Assembly: GCF_006861825.1 (NCBI RefSeq)
Contig: NZ_VDGI01000010.1
Span: 1 to 64,000, forward strand
Reading direction: 5' to 3'
DNA: 64,000 bases
Source of the DNA: Psychrobacillus vulpis
GTDB lineage: Bacteria; Bacillota; Bacilli; Bacillales_A; Planococcaceae
In this document: in pieces, positions 35,418-45,294 of the stretch
How the letters are laid out: the number at the start of each line of letters is the position of its first letter
Position numbering within the stretch: the first letter of the stretch is position 1
Notes under the pieces: generated by a model
Database searches by the model: none
What the model was told of the DNA's origin: nothing
The model's input: only the letters and a program-made list of their open reading frames with translations
Made by a program: the position numbers and the translations under genes

Positions 35418-36773
35418 ATGTTATATAAGGAGCTACAACCAGCTGACATGTATATGATTCGATTGCCATATTCTTTTTCAGACTATGATCGTCAATTATT
35501 AACATTATTTTATCAACCATTAGTTGGGGCAGAATGCATTAGTTTGTATTTAACATTGTGGGCAGAGGGAGAGTCAAAAAACGACGAACAATGGCCACAT
35601 TATCAGCTTATGAATGTATTAGGTGTTTCCATTAGCAAAGTTTTTCAAGCAAGAATTGCGTTGGAAGCGATTGGATTACTTCGTACATGGCAAAAGTCTG
35701 AAAGTGATGGACGAATTTTTTATTACGAGCTTTCAGCCCCATTAGATGCAGATGCATTTCTTAAGGACCCTTTATTGTCGATGTTTTTGTTAAATAAAAT
35801 AGGTGAAAATGCATATAAACAGTTACGCACCCGTTTCATCCAGACGGCGAATTGGAACGATGGATTTAAAGATGTCTCCCGTACATTTGTAGATGTTTTT
35901 AAACCATCTACTAAAACAGGTCATTCTGTTTCTTATGAAGATGAATTCGAATCTAAACAAAGAAATTCATCACTTCCTTTTTATTATGAGGAATTTGACT
36001 TTTCTTTATTGCAGGAAGGATTATCTGAGCAACTTGTTCCAAAATCAGCGATGACGATTGAAGCAAAGGAAGTAATTGCAAAACTTGCTTTTTTATATAA
36101 TTTACATCCAGTTGAAATGCAAAAAGTAGTCATTCTGGCCTTAGATGATGAACTACATCTTTCGGAGGCAAGATTAAAAAAAGCATGCGCAGATTATTAT
36201 AAACTAACAGTTTCGAAAAAGGCTCCTGTCATTCAAAATGTCGCTAAGGTTAAAAAAACTACTGCTATCAATAAAATGCCATTGACGAAAGAAGAGGAGC
36301 TTATTCATTATCTGGAAACGACTCCCCCTGCTGCAGTTTTAAAAGATATAGCGAATGGAAAAGAACCGATTTTAGCGGATGTTCAGTTAGCGAACCATTT
36401 AGTAACTCATTATAATATGCCAATAGGAGTTGTAAATGTTCTACTCCAATATGTCTTATTGCGAACGGATATGAAATTAACAAAAAACTATGCTGAAAAA
36501 ATTGCATCTCACTGGATGAGAAAAGATGTAAAAACAGCGAAAGAAGCAATGGAACTCGCTAGAAGTGAACATGAACAGTATATTAAATGGAAAAATGAAG
36601 GTTCTAAGCAGAAGAACTATGCGAAAAAACCAACAAGAGAAGAGAAAGTACCTGATTGGTTTTATAAAAAAGATGGAGAAAAGAAACAGTCTGGAATTGA
36701 AAGTAATGGAATACAAAATATAGATGAAGAACGAAAAAAATTGTTAGCTGATTTGAATGCATTAAAAAGGTAG
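35418..36773 (+). CDS. dnaB: Replication initiation and membrane attachment protein DnaB
   Basis: 451 residues, the Bacillales DnaB (not the helicase), which with DnaD and DnaI loads the replicative helicase. The N-terminal DDBH1 winged helix opens DRQLLTLFYQPLVGAECISL, and two DDBH2-type regions with the YxxxIxxxW-like LTKNYAEKIASHWMRKDV lie at about 330-395. The tail is charged. ATG 35418 or TTG 35412 are both possible: AGGTG is 9 bases from the ATG, GGAGAG 9 bases from the TTG. It abuts dnaI. Confidence 0.88.
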   Translation: MLYKELQPADMYMIRLPYSFSDYDRQLLTLFYQPLVGAECISLYLTLWAEGESKNDEQWPHYQLMNVLGVSISKVFQARIALEAIGLLRTWQKSESDGRIFYYELSAPLDADAFLKDPLLSMFLLNKIGENAYKQLRTRFIQTANWNDGFKDVSRTFVDVFKPSTKTGHSVSYEDEFESKQRNSSLPFYYEEFDFSLLQEGLSEQLVPKSAMTIEAKEVIAKLAFLYNLHPVEMQKVVILALDDELHLSEARLKKACADYYKLTVSKKAPVIQNVAKVKKTTAINKMPLTKEEELIHYLETTPPAAVLKDIANGKEPILADVQLANHLVTHYNMPIGVVNVLLQYVLLRTDMKLTKNYAEKIASHWMRKDVKTAKEAMELARSEHEQYIKWKNEGSKQKNYAKKPTREEKVPDWFYKKDGEKKQSGIESNGIQNIDEERKKLLADLNALKR

Positions 36774-36782
36774 GTGGGAAAA

Positions 36783-37721
36783 GTGGAGCGAATTAATGAA
36801 ACTTTAAAAAGAGTTGTTCAATCACCAGAATTTTCTTCAAGACTTGAAGAAATGAAAAGAGAAGTATTAGAAAATCCAGGTATTCAAAAATTTTTAGAGG
36901 ATAATGCAACCGACATTTCAAAGCAGATAGTTGACCGTAGCTTGAGTAAGTTATATGAATATAAGTCACAGTCTCTGAATTGCGCTTCTTGCCAGTCACT
37001 AGAATTATGTGTGAATTATATGAAAGGCTACGAACCTAGGTTAGTGTTAGATCGCAATCTAATCGATTTAGAATATGTTCGTTGTAAGCGAGGAATTATT
37101 GAGGATGAACGAAGAAAAGTAACTTCTATGATTGATAGTATTCATATGCCAAAAGAGGTAATGGAAGCTCATCTTACTAATGTAGATGTAAATGATGGCA
37201 GTAGAGTAGTCGCGGTTCGTGCAGCAGTAAACTTTCTAGAAGAATGGGAGCGGACAAATACATTGCCTACAAAAGGGCTCTATATCCACGGTAAGTTTGG
37301 TGTTGGAAAATCTTACTTGCTTGGTGCATTAGCCAATGAATTGGCGGCAAGACATGTACATTCTGTAGTCGTATATGTTCCAGAATTTTTACGTGAGATG
37401 AAACAAGCGATTCAAGACCAATCTCTTGCGGAAAAAATAGAGTTTGTTAAAAAAGCGCCTGTTTTAATGCTCGATGATATTGGGGCAGAAACAATGTCAA
37501 GCTGGACAAGAGATGAAATACTCGGAACAATACTTCATTTCCGAATGTCAGAACAACTCCCTACATTTATGTCTTCTAACTTTAACTATGACGAATTAGA
37601 ACATCATTTATCCATTACTCAACGTGGAGAAAAAGAAGTGGTAAAAGCTGGCCGTATTATGGAGCGAATTCGTGCACTTACAATTCCAGTACCACTTAAC
37701 GGAAAGAATTGGAGAGAATAA
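36783..37721 (+). CDS. dnaI: Primosomal helicase loader DnaI
   Basis: 312 residues from GTG 36783, five bases after AGGTGG, giving MERINETL like the B. subtilis protein (an earlier GTG at 36774 lies in that site). N-terminal zinc-binding domain with C67, C70, C76 and C101, then an AAA+ domain with Walker A GKFGVGKS (170-177) and Walker B VLMLDDIGAE. It loads DnaC helicase with DnaB. Confidence 0.93.
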   Translation: MERINETLKRVVQSPEFSSRLEEMKREVLENPGIQKFLEDNATDISKQIVDRSLSKLYEYKSQSLNCASCQSLELCVNYMKGYEPRLVLDRNLIDLEYVRCKRGIIEDERRKVTSMIDSIHMPKEVMEAHLTNVDVNDGSRVVAVRAAVNFLEEWERTNTLPTKGLYIHGKFGVGKSYLLGALANELAARHVHSVVVYVPEFLREMKQAIQDQSLAEKIEFVKKAPVLMLDDIGAETMSSWTRDEILGTILHFRMSEQLPTFMSSNFNYDELEHHLSITQRGEKEVVKAGRIMERIRALTIPVPLNGKNWRE

Positions 37722-37764
37722 TAAAAAATAATCTTTTCTGATGAAATAGGATAGGTCCTAAAAG

Positions 37765-37796
37765 AGAACGAAGATATATATCTTCGTTCTTTTTTT
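37765..37796 (+). terminator. Terminator of nrdR-dnaB-dnaI
   Basis: A 26-base perfect palindrome, AGAACGAAGATAT/ATATCTTCGTTCT, is followed by a T-run. Confidence 0.92.
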
Positions 37797-37833
37797 GATT
37801 TATAACAGATATAATAATTGATTGAAAATACTA

Positions 37834-37904
37834 TTGCTTTTTAAATATTATCCATTATAATTGAAATTGATAATCGTTTTCAGTGATATTATCGATAATT
37901 ATTA
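37834..37904 (+). promoter_or_regulatory. Iron transporter promoter with Fur boxes
   Basis: TTGCTT (37834-37839), 16 bases, TATAAT (37856-37861). TGATAATCGTTTTCA at 37868-37882 matches the 7-1-7 Fur consensus TGATAATNATTATCA at most positions, and TGATATTATCGATAATTATTA (37884-37904) provides overlapping further half sites. Together they lie over the transcription start, so iron-dependent Fur repression is likely. Confidence 0.75.
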
Positions 37905-37918
37905 AGGAGAGAAAATAA

Positions 37919-38995
37919 TTGAAAAAAATAATTAGTTTATTTGTGATAAGCTTGCTTCTTATCCTAGCAGCTTGTGGAAATGAGTCAAGCGATCCTGCAA
38001 AGAAGTCTAGTACTACAGAAAAAGAGGAAACGGTTACTGAAAGTAAAGAAGTTAATTTATATACAAGTCGCCATTATGATGTGGATGATGAGCTATACGC
38101 TAAATTTGAAAAAGAAACTGGTATTAAAGTAAATGTAATTAAAGGCGAAGCGGATGAGTTATTAGAGCGCATTAAACGTGAAGGTGATGCAACTCAAGCA
38201 GATCTTCTTTACACAGCAGATGTTGGTCGTTTGTATCGTGCAAAAGAAGATGGGGTTCTTCAGGCTGGTTCAAGTGAGCTATTAGACAAACAAATTCCTA
38301 AGAAATTTCAAGATAATGACCAAATGTGGTATGGTTTGACGAAACGTGCACGTGTTATTATATATAATAAAGACAAAGTAAAACCAGAAGAGTTATCTAC
38401 ATATGAAGCTTTAACGGAAGACAAATGGAAAGGCCGTGTGCTAATTCGTTCTTCAGAAAATGTATATAACCAATCTTTACTTGCTTCCTTTATCGACATT
38501 AATGGGGAAGAAAAAGCAAAAGAATGGGCAGCTGGAATTGTTAATAATTTAGCACGTAACCCTGAAGGGGGAGATCGCGACCAAGCAAAAGCGATTGCTG
38601 CAGGTATTGGTGATGTTGCTATAATGAATACTTACTATTACGGCCAAATGCTAAATTCGGAAGATCCTGAAGAAGTAAAAGTTGCGGAAGGATTAGGTGT
38701 TTACTTCCCGAACCAAGAAACTACAGGAACACATGTTAATATTAGTGGAGCAGGAATTGTAAAGCATTCTAAAAATAAAGAAAATGCTATTAAGCTTCTT
38801 GAGTTTTTATCTGCTCCAGAAGCACAAGAAACATTTGCAACTGCAAACTTTGAATATCCTGTAAACGTTGATGTTGAACCTTCAGAACTTCTAAAGTCTT
38901 GGGGAGATTTTAAAGAACAAGATATTCCGCTTTCTGTTTTAGGTGACAATAACGCTAAATCTATTATGATTTTCAACGAGGTTGGTTGGAAGTAA
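37919..38995 (+). CDS. fbpA: Ferric iron ABC transporter, substrate-binding lipoprotein
   Basis: 358 residues. TTG start with AAGGAGA upstream. Lipoprotein signal with LAAC, so C19 is lipidated. The mature protein is a FbpA/FutA-type binding protein with NLYTSRHYDVDDELY near the start and the iron-ligand tyrosines in NTYYYGQM. The Fur boxes and the following permease and ATPase support Fe(III) uptake. The hairpin CCCTTGC/GCAAGGG at 39008-39031 before the permease probably leaves more copies of the binding protein message. Confidence 0.88.
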   Translation: MKKIISLFVISLLLILAACGNESSDPAKKSSTTEKEETVTESKEVNLYTSRHYDVDDELYAKFEKETGIKVNVIKGEADELLERIKREGDATQADLLYTADVGRLYRAKEDGVLQAGSSELLDKQIPKKFQDNDQMWYGLTKRARVIIYNKDKVKPEELSTYEALTEDKWKGRVLIRSSENVYNQSLLASFIDINGEEKAKEWAAGIVNNLARNPEGGDRDQAKAIAAGIGDVAIMNTYYYGQMLNSEDPEEVKVAEGLGVYFPNQETTGTHVNISGAGIVKHSKNKENAIKLLEFLSAPEAQETFATANFEYPVNVDVEPSELLKSWGDFKEQDIPLSVLGDNNAKSIMIFNEVGWK

Positions 38996-39007
38996 TTAAG
39001 AGTACTC

Positions 39008-39034
39008 CCTTGCTGATAATTTCGGCAAGGGGTT
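39008..39034 (+). terminator. Intercistronic hairpin between fbpA and fbpB
   Basis: CCCTTGC pairs with GCAAGGG around a ten-base loop, with only a short T-run, so it probably attenuates rather than ends transcription. Confidence 0.55.
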
Positions 39035-39066
39035 TCTTGCTATTATAAACTGAGGTGTTTTCTTCG

Positions 39067-40698
39067 ATGAAGAGGCTTATGCTAAATGTAAATAGTTGGA
39101 CTATTTCAGCATGTTTCATAATTATTTTATTGTTTCTACCCAATCTTACAATTTTGAAGGGAGTTTTTGTTCCCTCTAATGAAAATTGGGATCATTTGAA
39201 AAACTTTGTTTTACAAGATTACATACAAACATCTGTTTTATTAGTAGTTTTTACAGCTTTTTTTAGTATCGTAATAGGATTAAGTCTTGCTTGGCTTATT
39301 GCACAATATCAATTTCCTTTACGAAACTTTTTAAAGTGGGCGCTAATTTTGCCCTTAGCCATACCTCCATTTATTGGAGCATATACATATCACGGTATAG
39401 TAAACTATACTGGTGTAATTCAAAAGACCCTACGCAATGAATTTGATATAGCAGTTAACCCTTCTTTTTTTGATATTATGAATATTCCTGGTGCAATATT
39501 TATTTATACGCTGTTTTTGTATCCTTATGTTTATACGATTACGCGCATTTTTTTATCCAATCAATCTGCTTCATTGATCGAAAGTGCTAAAATTCTTGGG
39601 AAAGGACCTTGGCAAATATTCTTTCAAATAGTAATACCGATCTCAAGAGTCGCAATCATTGGAGGGTCAAGTTTAGTTGTTCTTGAAGTATTGAATGATT
39701 ATGGTGTAGTTAAATATTTTGGTATTCAAACATTTAGTACGGCAATATTCCAAACGTGGTTTGGGTTTGGTGACATAGAAACGTCCATTAAATTGTCTGC
39801 TTCATTAATGGGATTTGTTATATTAATTTTAGTTTTCGAGAAACTACTTAGAGGAAAAAAACAGTTTAGTTTCGCTTCGACCAAAGTGAAGCCATTGCCA
39901 TTAATTAAGTTGGTTGGTTTGAAAGCCTTATTTGCAACTTCCTATGTTTCAGTCATTTTTTGTTTCGCATTTTTAATTCCAGTTGCTCAGTTAGTGAGTT
40001 GGTTTATATTAACTTTTGGAAAAATTCCAATCGATGAATTTTTTCTCCATATAAAAAATTCAGTACTTGTAGCTGGAATTAGTGCAACGATAATTATTTT
40101 TTGTGCGCTTATTGTAGGGAACTTCAGTCGCATAGTCAAAGGGAAATATGTAAAATTACTTCCTAAGGTTACTGTGCTTGGTTATTCGATTCCTGGTGCA
40201 GTTATTGCTGTTGCAGTAGTTACTTCATTTATTGCATTAGATCGTTTTCTCTCTCCTCTTTATTCAGCTATGGGAATAGATTCAAAGCTTGTTTTAAGTG
40301 TGAGTATAGTAATGTTAATTACTGCTTATATCATTAGATTTTTTGCTATTGGTTACAATGCAATAGAATCTGGTTATGATAAAATTGGTGTCGATTTTAG
40401 TCATGCATCTCGTATGCTTGGGGCAGGTTTGATAAAAACATTTGTCAAAGTGGATCTTCCAATGATGAAAGGTGCCATAATAAGTGGATTTATCCTTGTT
40501 TTTATAGATATTATGAAAGAAATTCCATTAACTTTAATATTGCGTCCGTTTAATTTTGATACACTTGCAACAAAAGCTTTTCAGTACGCAAGTGATGAAA
40601 GAGTCATGGCAGCTTCACAAGCTTCTCTTTTCATTATTACGATAAGTGCAATTGCCATTTTTGTGTTTCATTATTTACTTGAAAAGGAGCCAAGATAA
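39067..40698 (+). CDS. fbpB: Ferric iron ABC transporter, permease
   Basis: 543 residues from ATG 39067 (GAGGTG nine bases upstream). Twelve or so membrane spans arranged as two fused permease domains, each with an EAA-like loop (ESAKILGKGPWQIFFQIVIP; HASRMLGAGLIKTFVKVDLP). This is the FbpB/CysTW-type double permease of iron transporters. Only one base separates it from fbpC. Confidence 0.9.
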   Translation: MKRLMLNVNSWTISACFIIILLFLPNLTILKGVFVPSNENWDHLKNFVLQDYIQTSVLLVVFTAFFSIVIGLSLAWLIAQYQFPLRNFLKWALILPLAIPPFIGAYTYHGIVNYTGVIQKTLRNEFDIAVNPSFFDIMNIPGAIFIYTLFLYPYVYTITRIFLSNQSASLIESAKILGKGPWQIFFQIVIPISRVAIIGGSSLVVLEVLNDYGVVKYFGIQTFSTAIFQTWFGFGDIETSIKLSASLMGFVILILVFEKLLRGKKQFSFASTKVKPLPLIKLVGLKALFATSYVSVIFCFAFLIPVAQLVSWFILTFGKIPIDEFFLHIKNSVLVAGISATIIIFCALIVGNFSRIVKGKYVKLLPKVTVLGYSIPGAVIAVAVVTSFIALDRFLSPLYSAMGIDSKLVLSVSIVMLITAYIIRFFAIGYNAIESGYDKIGVDFSHASRMLGAGLIKTFVKVDLPMMKGAIISGFILVFIDIMKEIPLTLILRPFNFDTLATKAFQYASDERVMAASQASLFIITISAIAIFVFHYLLEKEPR

Positions 40699-40699
40699 G

Positions 40700-41407
40700 A
40701 TGTTTATAGCAATTGAAAATGTATGCTTTTCTTATTCTAACTCGAAAGAAAATGCAATTGATGGGTTTAGTATGACTATTGATAAAGGTGAAGTGATTTC
40801 GATATTAGGAAGAAGTGGTAGTGGCAAAAGCTCCATTTTACGTATTTTAGCAGGATTAGAATTGCCAACTAAAGGAACATTTAAGATAGCTGATAATATA
40901 TTATTTAATCATAATATTTTTGTTCATCCGGAAAAGCGTGGGATTGGTTTAGTTTTTCAAGATTATGCCCTGTTCCCTCATATGACAGTAATTGAGAATA
41001 TTAAGTTTGGCTTATTTAAATTAAGTAAAGATGAAAAGAAAAAAAGATTGAAGGAAGTTTTAGAATTAGTAGAATTAACAGGCTTTGAAAATAGGTACCC
41101 GTATCAATTGAGTGGTGGTCAACAGCAACGAGTTGCGATTGCGCGAGCACTTGCGCCAAAGCCAAATCTTCTACTTCTAGATGAACCTTTTTCAAATTTG
41201 GATGCAGAATTACAGTATAAAATTCGAAAAGATTTACGTGATATATTAAAGAAAGCTAATATCACATCTATTTTCGTAACACATGATGAAAATGATGCTC
41301 ATGCTTTAGCAGACAGAATAGTGAAAATTGATAAAGGTAGAATTGTCAAGATTGGTAGACCTTGCGATATGCTAGGTACCCCAATTAAAGATGGAGTATT
41401 GCAATAA
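40700..41407 (+). CDS. fbpC: Ferric iron ABC transporter, ATP-binding protein
   Basis: 235 residues from ATG 40700, one base after the permease stop, with AAAGGAG upstream; the frame continues upstream inside fbpB without a site. Walker A GRSGSGKS (37-44), signature LSGGQQQRVAIARAL, Walker B LLLLDEPF and the H-loop VTHDEND. It is short for FbpC (about 350), lacking the C-terminal TOBE regulatory domain. Confidence 0.9.
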   Translation: MFIAIENVCFSYSNSKENAIDGFSMTIDKGEVISILGRSGSGKSSILRILAGLELPTKGTFKIADNILFNHNIFVHPEKRGIGLVFQDYALFPHMTVIENIKFGLFKLSKDEKKKRLKEVLELVELTGFENRYPYQLSGGQQQRVAIARALAPKPNLLLLDEPFSNLDAELQYKIRKDLRDILKKANITSIFVTHDENDAHALADRIVKIDKGRIVKIGRPCDMLGTPIKDGVLQ

Positions 41408-41409
41408 GG

Positions 41410-41445
41410 GTGAGCAAAAAATGCTTGCAATTTTTTTTACTCACT
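41410..41445 (+). terminator. Terminator of the iron transporter operon
   Basis: GTGAGCAAAAAAT pairs with ATTTTTTTTACTCAC around GCTTGCA. The stem contains the -35 box of the next promoter. Confidence 0.65.
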
Positions 41446-41453
41446 AGTATACT
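41425..41453 (+). promoter_or_regulatory. thrS promoter
   Basis: TTGCAA (41425-41430), 17 bases, TATACT (41448-41453). The spacer is the T-rich arm of the upstream terminator. Confidence 0.65.
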
Positions 41454-41464
41454 TTCTTCCATAA

Positions 41465-41717
41465 GTATATTTGATGCGTTGAAGAGGACAACAATCAGTT
41501 TGTACGACTTTTTAGAGAGAGAAGCCTTGGCTGTAAGCTTCTTAAGTATCGGCAATCGATTTACCACCTCGGAGCAGTAGCTGTGAATTCATTTAGCAAC
41601 TACCGGTCACCGGCCCGTTAGCCGATGCAGAGCTTCGTCTATTATTTGTATGGATAGACAGAAGAAGGGTGGAACCACGATTGAACCTCGTCCCTTTTTA
41701 GGGACGGGGTTTTTTTA
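41465..41717 (+). ncRNA. T-box leader of thrS
   Basis: The T-box sequence GGGTGGAACCACG is at 41667-41679, followed by a terminator stem (CCTCGTCCC/GGGACGGGG, to 41710) and T-run. Upstream is a long structured stem I region with candidate threonine specifier triplets ACC (about 41562). Uncharged tRNA-Thr would stabilise the antiterminator and permit thrS transcription. Confidence 0.9.
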
Positions 41718-41812
41718 TTGTTTTTACAAAAAAATGTTAGTGTTGTTCTACTTAGTTTGTACCTAATTTCTAGGTACCCTGCGCTTTTCTAATTATAAAA
41801 GGAGTGTTCAAA

Positions 41813-43744
41813 ATGTCAGATGTTATTAAGTTAAAATTTCCAGATGGAGCAGAAAAGGAATTTCCAATTTCTACAACAACAGAAGAAATTGCTCAATCAA
41901 TTAGCCCTGGGTTACGCAAAAAAGCATTGGCTGGTAAATTAAGTGGACAATTGATCGATCTAAAAACTCCAATAACAAAAGATGGAGATATCGCAATTAT
42001 TACACCAGAATCAGAAGAAGCATTAGAAATTTTACGTCACAGTTCAGCACATTTACTAGCACAAGCAGTAAAACGTCTATTTAAAGACGTGAAACTTGGT
42101 ATTGGTCCGGTTATTGAAAATGGATTCTATTATGATATCGATTCCCCAGAACCAATTACTGCAGACGATTTAGCGACAATCGAAAAAGAGATGAAAAAAA
42201 TTATCAATGAAAACATTGAAATTATTAGACATGATGTCTCTCGACAAGCAGCATTTGAAAAATTCAAAGCAATAGATGATGAATATAAATTAGAGCTATT
42301 AGAAGCAATTCCAGAAGACGAGCAAGTATCTATTTACGAGCAAGGTGATTTTTTCGATCTTTGCCGTGGTGTCCATGTACCATCAACTGGTAAATTAAAA
42401 GAATTTAAATTGTTAAGTATTGCAGGAGCATATTGGCGTGGAAACAGCGACAATAAAATGCTTCAACGTATATACGGTACTGCATTCTTCAAAAAAGAAG
42501 ATCTTGCACATCATCTACAAATGCTAGAAGAGGCAAAAGAACGTGACCATCGTAAAATTGGGAAAGAACTAGATTTGTTCATGAACTCTCAAAAAGTGGG
42601 TCAAGGTTTGCCACTTTGGTTACCAAACGGTGCAACAATTCGTCGAGTAATCGAACGATATATCGTAGATAAAGAGCTTAAACTTGGCTATAAACATGTG
42701 TATACACCTGTACTTGGATCTAAAGATCTTTATGAAACATCTGGTCACTGGGAACACTATCAAGATTCTATGTTCCCTCCGATGGAAATGGATAACGAAA
42801 CATTAGTATTGCGTCCGATGAACTGTCCACATCATATGATGATTTTCAAAAATGGTATGCATTCTTACCGTAATCTGCCGCTACGTATCGCTGAGCTAGG
42901 TACAATGCATCGTTATGAAATGTCTGGTGCTGTTTCAGGATTACAACGTGTACGTGGAATGACTTTGAACGATGCTCACCTTTTCGTGCGTCCTGACCAA
43001 ATTAAGACTGAATTCCAAAAAGTAGTGGAGCTAATCATTTCTGTCTATAAAGATTTTGACTTAAAAGACTATTCATTCCGTCTATCTTACCGTGATCCAC
43101 AAGATACAGAGAAATATTTCGATGATGATGCAATGTGGGAAAAAGCACAAAATATGTTAAAAGAAGCAATGGATGAGCTTGGATTAGATTATTTTGAAGC
43201 GGAAGGCGAAGCAGCGTTCTACGGACCGAAATTAGACGTTCAAGTTAAAACTGCTATTGGTAAAGAAGAAACGTTATCAACTGTTCAACTTGACTTCTTG
43301 TTACCAGAACGTTTCGATTTAACTTATGTTGGGGAAGATGGTAAACCGCATCGTCCAGTTGTAATCCACCGTGGTGTTGTTTCTACAATGGAGCGATTTG
43401 TTGCATTCTTAATCGAAGAATACAAAGGTGCATTCCCAACTTGGTTAGCACCAGTTCAAGTAGAAATTATTCCAGTTTCCAATGAAGTGCACTTCGATTA
43501 TGCTAAACAAATTGAAGGAAAATTAGTTGCCGCTGGTTTACGTGTAGAAATGGATGACCGCGAAGAAAAACTTGGTTATAAAATCCGTGAAGCACAAATG
43601 CAAAAGATTCCATACATGCTTGTTCTTGGAGATAAGGAATTAGAAGCAGGTAATGTTAACGTACGTAAATACGGTGAACAACAATCAGAAAGTATTCCAT
43701 TTGAAGAATTTTTAGTACGTATTCAACAAGAAGTACAACATTAA
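41813..43744 (+). CDS. thrS: Threonyl-tRNA synthetase
   Basis: 643 residues from ATG 41813 (AAAGGAG upstream), the usual length. Domains in order: TGS (1-65), the SAD editing domain with [15 protein letters not shown] (HxxxH), class II catalytic core with [10 protein letters not shown] and motif 2 [12 protein letters not shown], and the anticodon-binding domain (about 540-643). Controlled by the T-box upstream. Confidence 0.96.
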   Translation: MSDVIKLKFPDGAEKEFPISTTTEEIAQSISPGLRKKALAGKLSGQLIDLKTPITKDGDIAIITPESEEALEILRHSSAHLLAQAVKRLFKDVKLGIGPVIENGFYYDIDSPEPITADDLATIEKEMKKIINENIEIIRHDVSRQAAFEKFKAIDDEYKLELLEAIPEDEQVSIYEQGDFFDLCRGVHVPSTGKLKEFKLLSIAGAYWRGNSDNKMLQRIYGTAFFKKEDLAHHLQMLEEAKERDHRKIGKELDLFMNSQKVGQGLPLWLPNGATIRRVIERYIVDKELKLGYKHVYTPVLGSKDLYETSGHWEHYQDSMFPPMEMDNETLVLRPMNCPHHMMIFKNGMHSYRNLPLRIAELGTMHRYEMSGAVSGLQRVRGMTLNDAHLFVRPDQIKTEFQKVVELIISVYKDFDLKDYSFRLSYRDPQDTEKYFDDDAMWEKAQNMLKEAMDELGLDYFEAEGEAAFYGPKLDVQVKTAIGKEETLSTVQLDFLLPERFDLTYVGEDGKPHRPVVIHRGVVSTMERFVAFLIEEYKGAFPTWLAPVQVEIIPVSNEVHFDYAKQIEGKLVAAGLRVEMDDREEKLGYKIREAQMQKIPYMLVLGDKELEAGNVNVRKYGEQQSESIPFEEFLVRIQQEVQH

Positions 43745-43796
43745 AAAGAAAAGTGGAAGCTTCTGTAGCCTTTAAATTCTAAATCAAAAAATATTG

Positions 43797-43825
43797 TTGA
43801 CACAGTATATGTGTCATGGTATAGT
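43797..43825 (+). promoter_or_regulatory. infC operon promoter
   Basis: TTGACA (43797-43802), 17 bases, TATAGT (43820-43825) preceded by TGG, an extended -10. Confidence 0.8.
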
Positions 43826-43857
43826 TATTAAGGTTATTGAATACAAGTTTGTGGTAT

Positions 43858-43994
43858 AAGAAGAGGCTGCCCGCTTCTCACCTGTTTGACACATTATGTT
43901 GTTGACTGGTAAGCACACGATCGACTGTAACATGTAGGTTGCTACATGTCTCATATCGGCGGGCAGACATAAATCTTATGTCTGTCCGCTTTTT
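43858..43994 (+). ncRNA. L20 leader (ribosomal protein autoregulatory leader)
   Basis: Between the promoter and infC lies a structured leader that ends in a terminator, GCGGGCAGACATAA/TTATGTCTGTCCGC plus T-run (43958-43994). The upstream segment CTGCCCGC (about 43867) can pair with GCGGGCAG, forming an alternative antiterminator. This is the arrangement of the L20 leader, where excess ribosomal protein L20 causes early termination. Confidence 0.8.
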
Positions 43995-44082
43995 TGTTGG
44001 ATCGAATCGGCGTAAGTAATTCGTTAATTCGGAATTTATGCCCAAACCATGTATTCGCGACACTATTTGGAGGTGGATTGTT

Positions 44083-44601
44083 ATTAGCAAAGACATGTAT
44101 GTAAACGATGGCATTCGAGCACGCGAACTACGAGTTATAGATCAAAATGGTGATCAGCTTGGTTTAAAAACACGTAATGAAGCTCTTGAAATTGCAGGTC
44201 GTGTAAATTTGGATCTTGTCCTTGTGGCTCCTCAAGCCAAGCCGCCGGTCGCTCGTATCATGGACTATGGTAAATTCAAATTTGAGCAGCAAAAGAAAGA
44301 TCGTGAAGTTCGTAAAAATCAAAAAATCATCGTAATGAAAGAGGTTCGTTTGAGCCCAACAATCGATGAACATGATTTCCAAACGAAATTGAAAAATGCG
44401 ATCAAGTTCCTTGAAAAAGGAGATAAAGTGAAAGCATCTATTCGTTTTAAAGGTCGTGCCATTACTCATAAAGAGATTGGTCAACGAGTATTAGATCGTT
44501 TTGCTGAAGCTTGTACGGAAGTATCCACAATCGAGTCAAAACCGAAAATGGATGGCCGTAGCATGTTCTTAGTGCTTGCACCAAAGAACGAAAAACAGTA
44601 A
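44083..44601 (+). CDS. infC: Translation initiation factor IF-3
   Basis: 172 residues. I place the start at the ATT codon 44083, six bases after GGAGGTGG, giving (M)[15 protein letters not shown] like other IF-3 proteins; no ATG or GTG fits that site. AUU initiation is the classic feature of infC and lets IF-3 control its own translation. N-domain 1-80, linker, C-domain with the [13 protein letters not shown] signature. Confidence 0.93.
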   Translation: MSKDMYVNDGIRARELRVIDQNGDQLGLKTRNEALEIAGRVNLDLVLVAPQAKPPVARIMDYGKFKFEQQKKDREVRKNQKIIVMKEVRLSPTIDEHDFQTKLKNAIKFLEKGDKVKASIRFKGRAITHKEIGQRVLDRFAEACTEVSTIESKPKMDGRSMFLVLAPKNEKQ

Positions 44602-44631
44602 TAGAGTACAATTGTTTAGGAGGAATTCGAC

Positions 44632-44832
44632 ATGCCGAAAATGAAAACTCACCGTGGAGCTGCGAAACGTTTCAAAAAAACGGGTACAGGTAAATTAAAA
44701 CATGACCGTGCTTTTGGAAGCCACTTATTCGCTAACAAATCTACTAAAGCTAAACGTAAACTACGTAAAACTAAAGTAGCTTCTTCAGGCGATTACAAAC
44801 GTATCAAAACTTTACTTACTTACATGAAATAA
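44632..44832 (+). CDS. rpmI: 50S ribosomal protein L35
   Basis: 66 residues, strongly basic, [20 protein letters not shown] at the start, which is diagnostic for bL35. AGGAGG upstream. Second gene of infC-rpmI-rplT. Confidence 0.97.
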   Translation: MPKMKTHRGAAKRFKKTGTGKLKHDRAFGSHLFANKSTKAKRKLRKTKVASSGDYKRIKTLLTYMK

Positions 44833-44878
44833 TAAGAGAAATTCAATCATTCGAAAGAATAGCAGGAGGTAATGAACT

Positions 44879-45238
44879 ATGCCACGCGTAAAAGGCGGAA
44901 CAGTGACGCGCAAGCGTCGTAAAAGAGTATTAAAATTAGCTAAAGGTTATTACGGTTCAAAACATACACTATATAAAGTAGCAAACCAACAGGTTATGAA
45001 ATCTTTAATGTATGCATACCGTGACCGTCGTCAAAAGAAACGTGATTTCCGTAAATTATGGATTACACGTATCAATGCGGCAGCTCGTATGAACGGACTT
45101 TCTTACAGCCGTTTAATGCACGGATTAAAATTAGCTGAAATCGAAGTTAACCGTAAAATGTTAGCTGATCTAGCTGTAACTGATGCAGCAGCATTTACAC
45201 AACTTGCAGATGCAGCAAAAAAAGCTATCAATAAATAA
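44879..45238 (+). CDS. rplT: 50S ribosomal protein L20
   Basis: 119 residues with [19 protein letters not shown], the rRNA-binding N-terminal tail of bL20, and the globular C-domain that also binds the operon leader. GCAGGAGG precedes the ATG. Terminator follows at 45247-45280. Confidence 0.97.
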   Translation: MPRVKGGTVTRKRRKRVLKLAKGYYGSKHTLYKVANQQVMKSLMYAYRDRRQKKRDFRKLWITRINAAARMNGLSYSRLMHGLKLAEIEVNRKMLADLAVTDAAAFTQLADAAKKAINK

Positions 45239-45246
45239 TAATTCAC

Positions 45247-45280
45247 AAAAAGACTGATAGAAGCTCTATCAGTCTTTTTT
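45247..45280 (+). terminator. Terminator of infC-rpmI-rplT
   Basis: AAAAAGACTGATAG pairs with CTATCAGTCTTTTT around a five-base loop with T-run. Confidence 0.92.
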
Positions 45281-45294
45281 GTACTAGGAGTTAT

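Noticed and set aside
44038-44082. N-terminal extension of IF-3 from ATG 44038
   Set aside because: No ribosome binding site there, and the extra residues do not resemble IF-3; the AUU start at 44083 fits.
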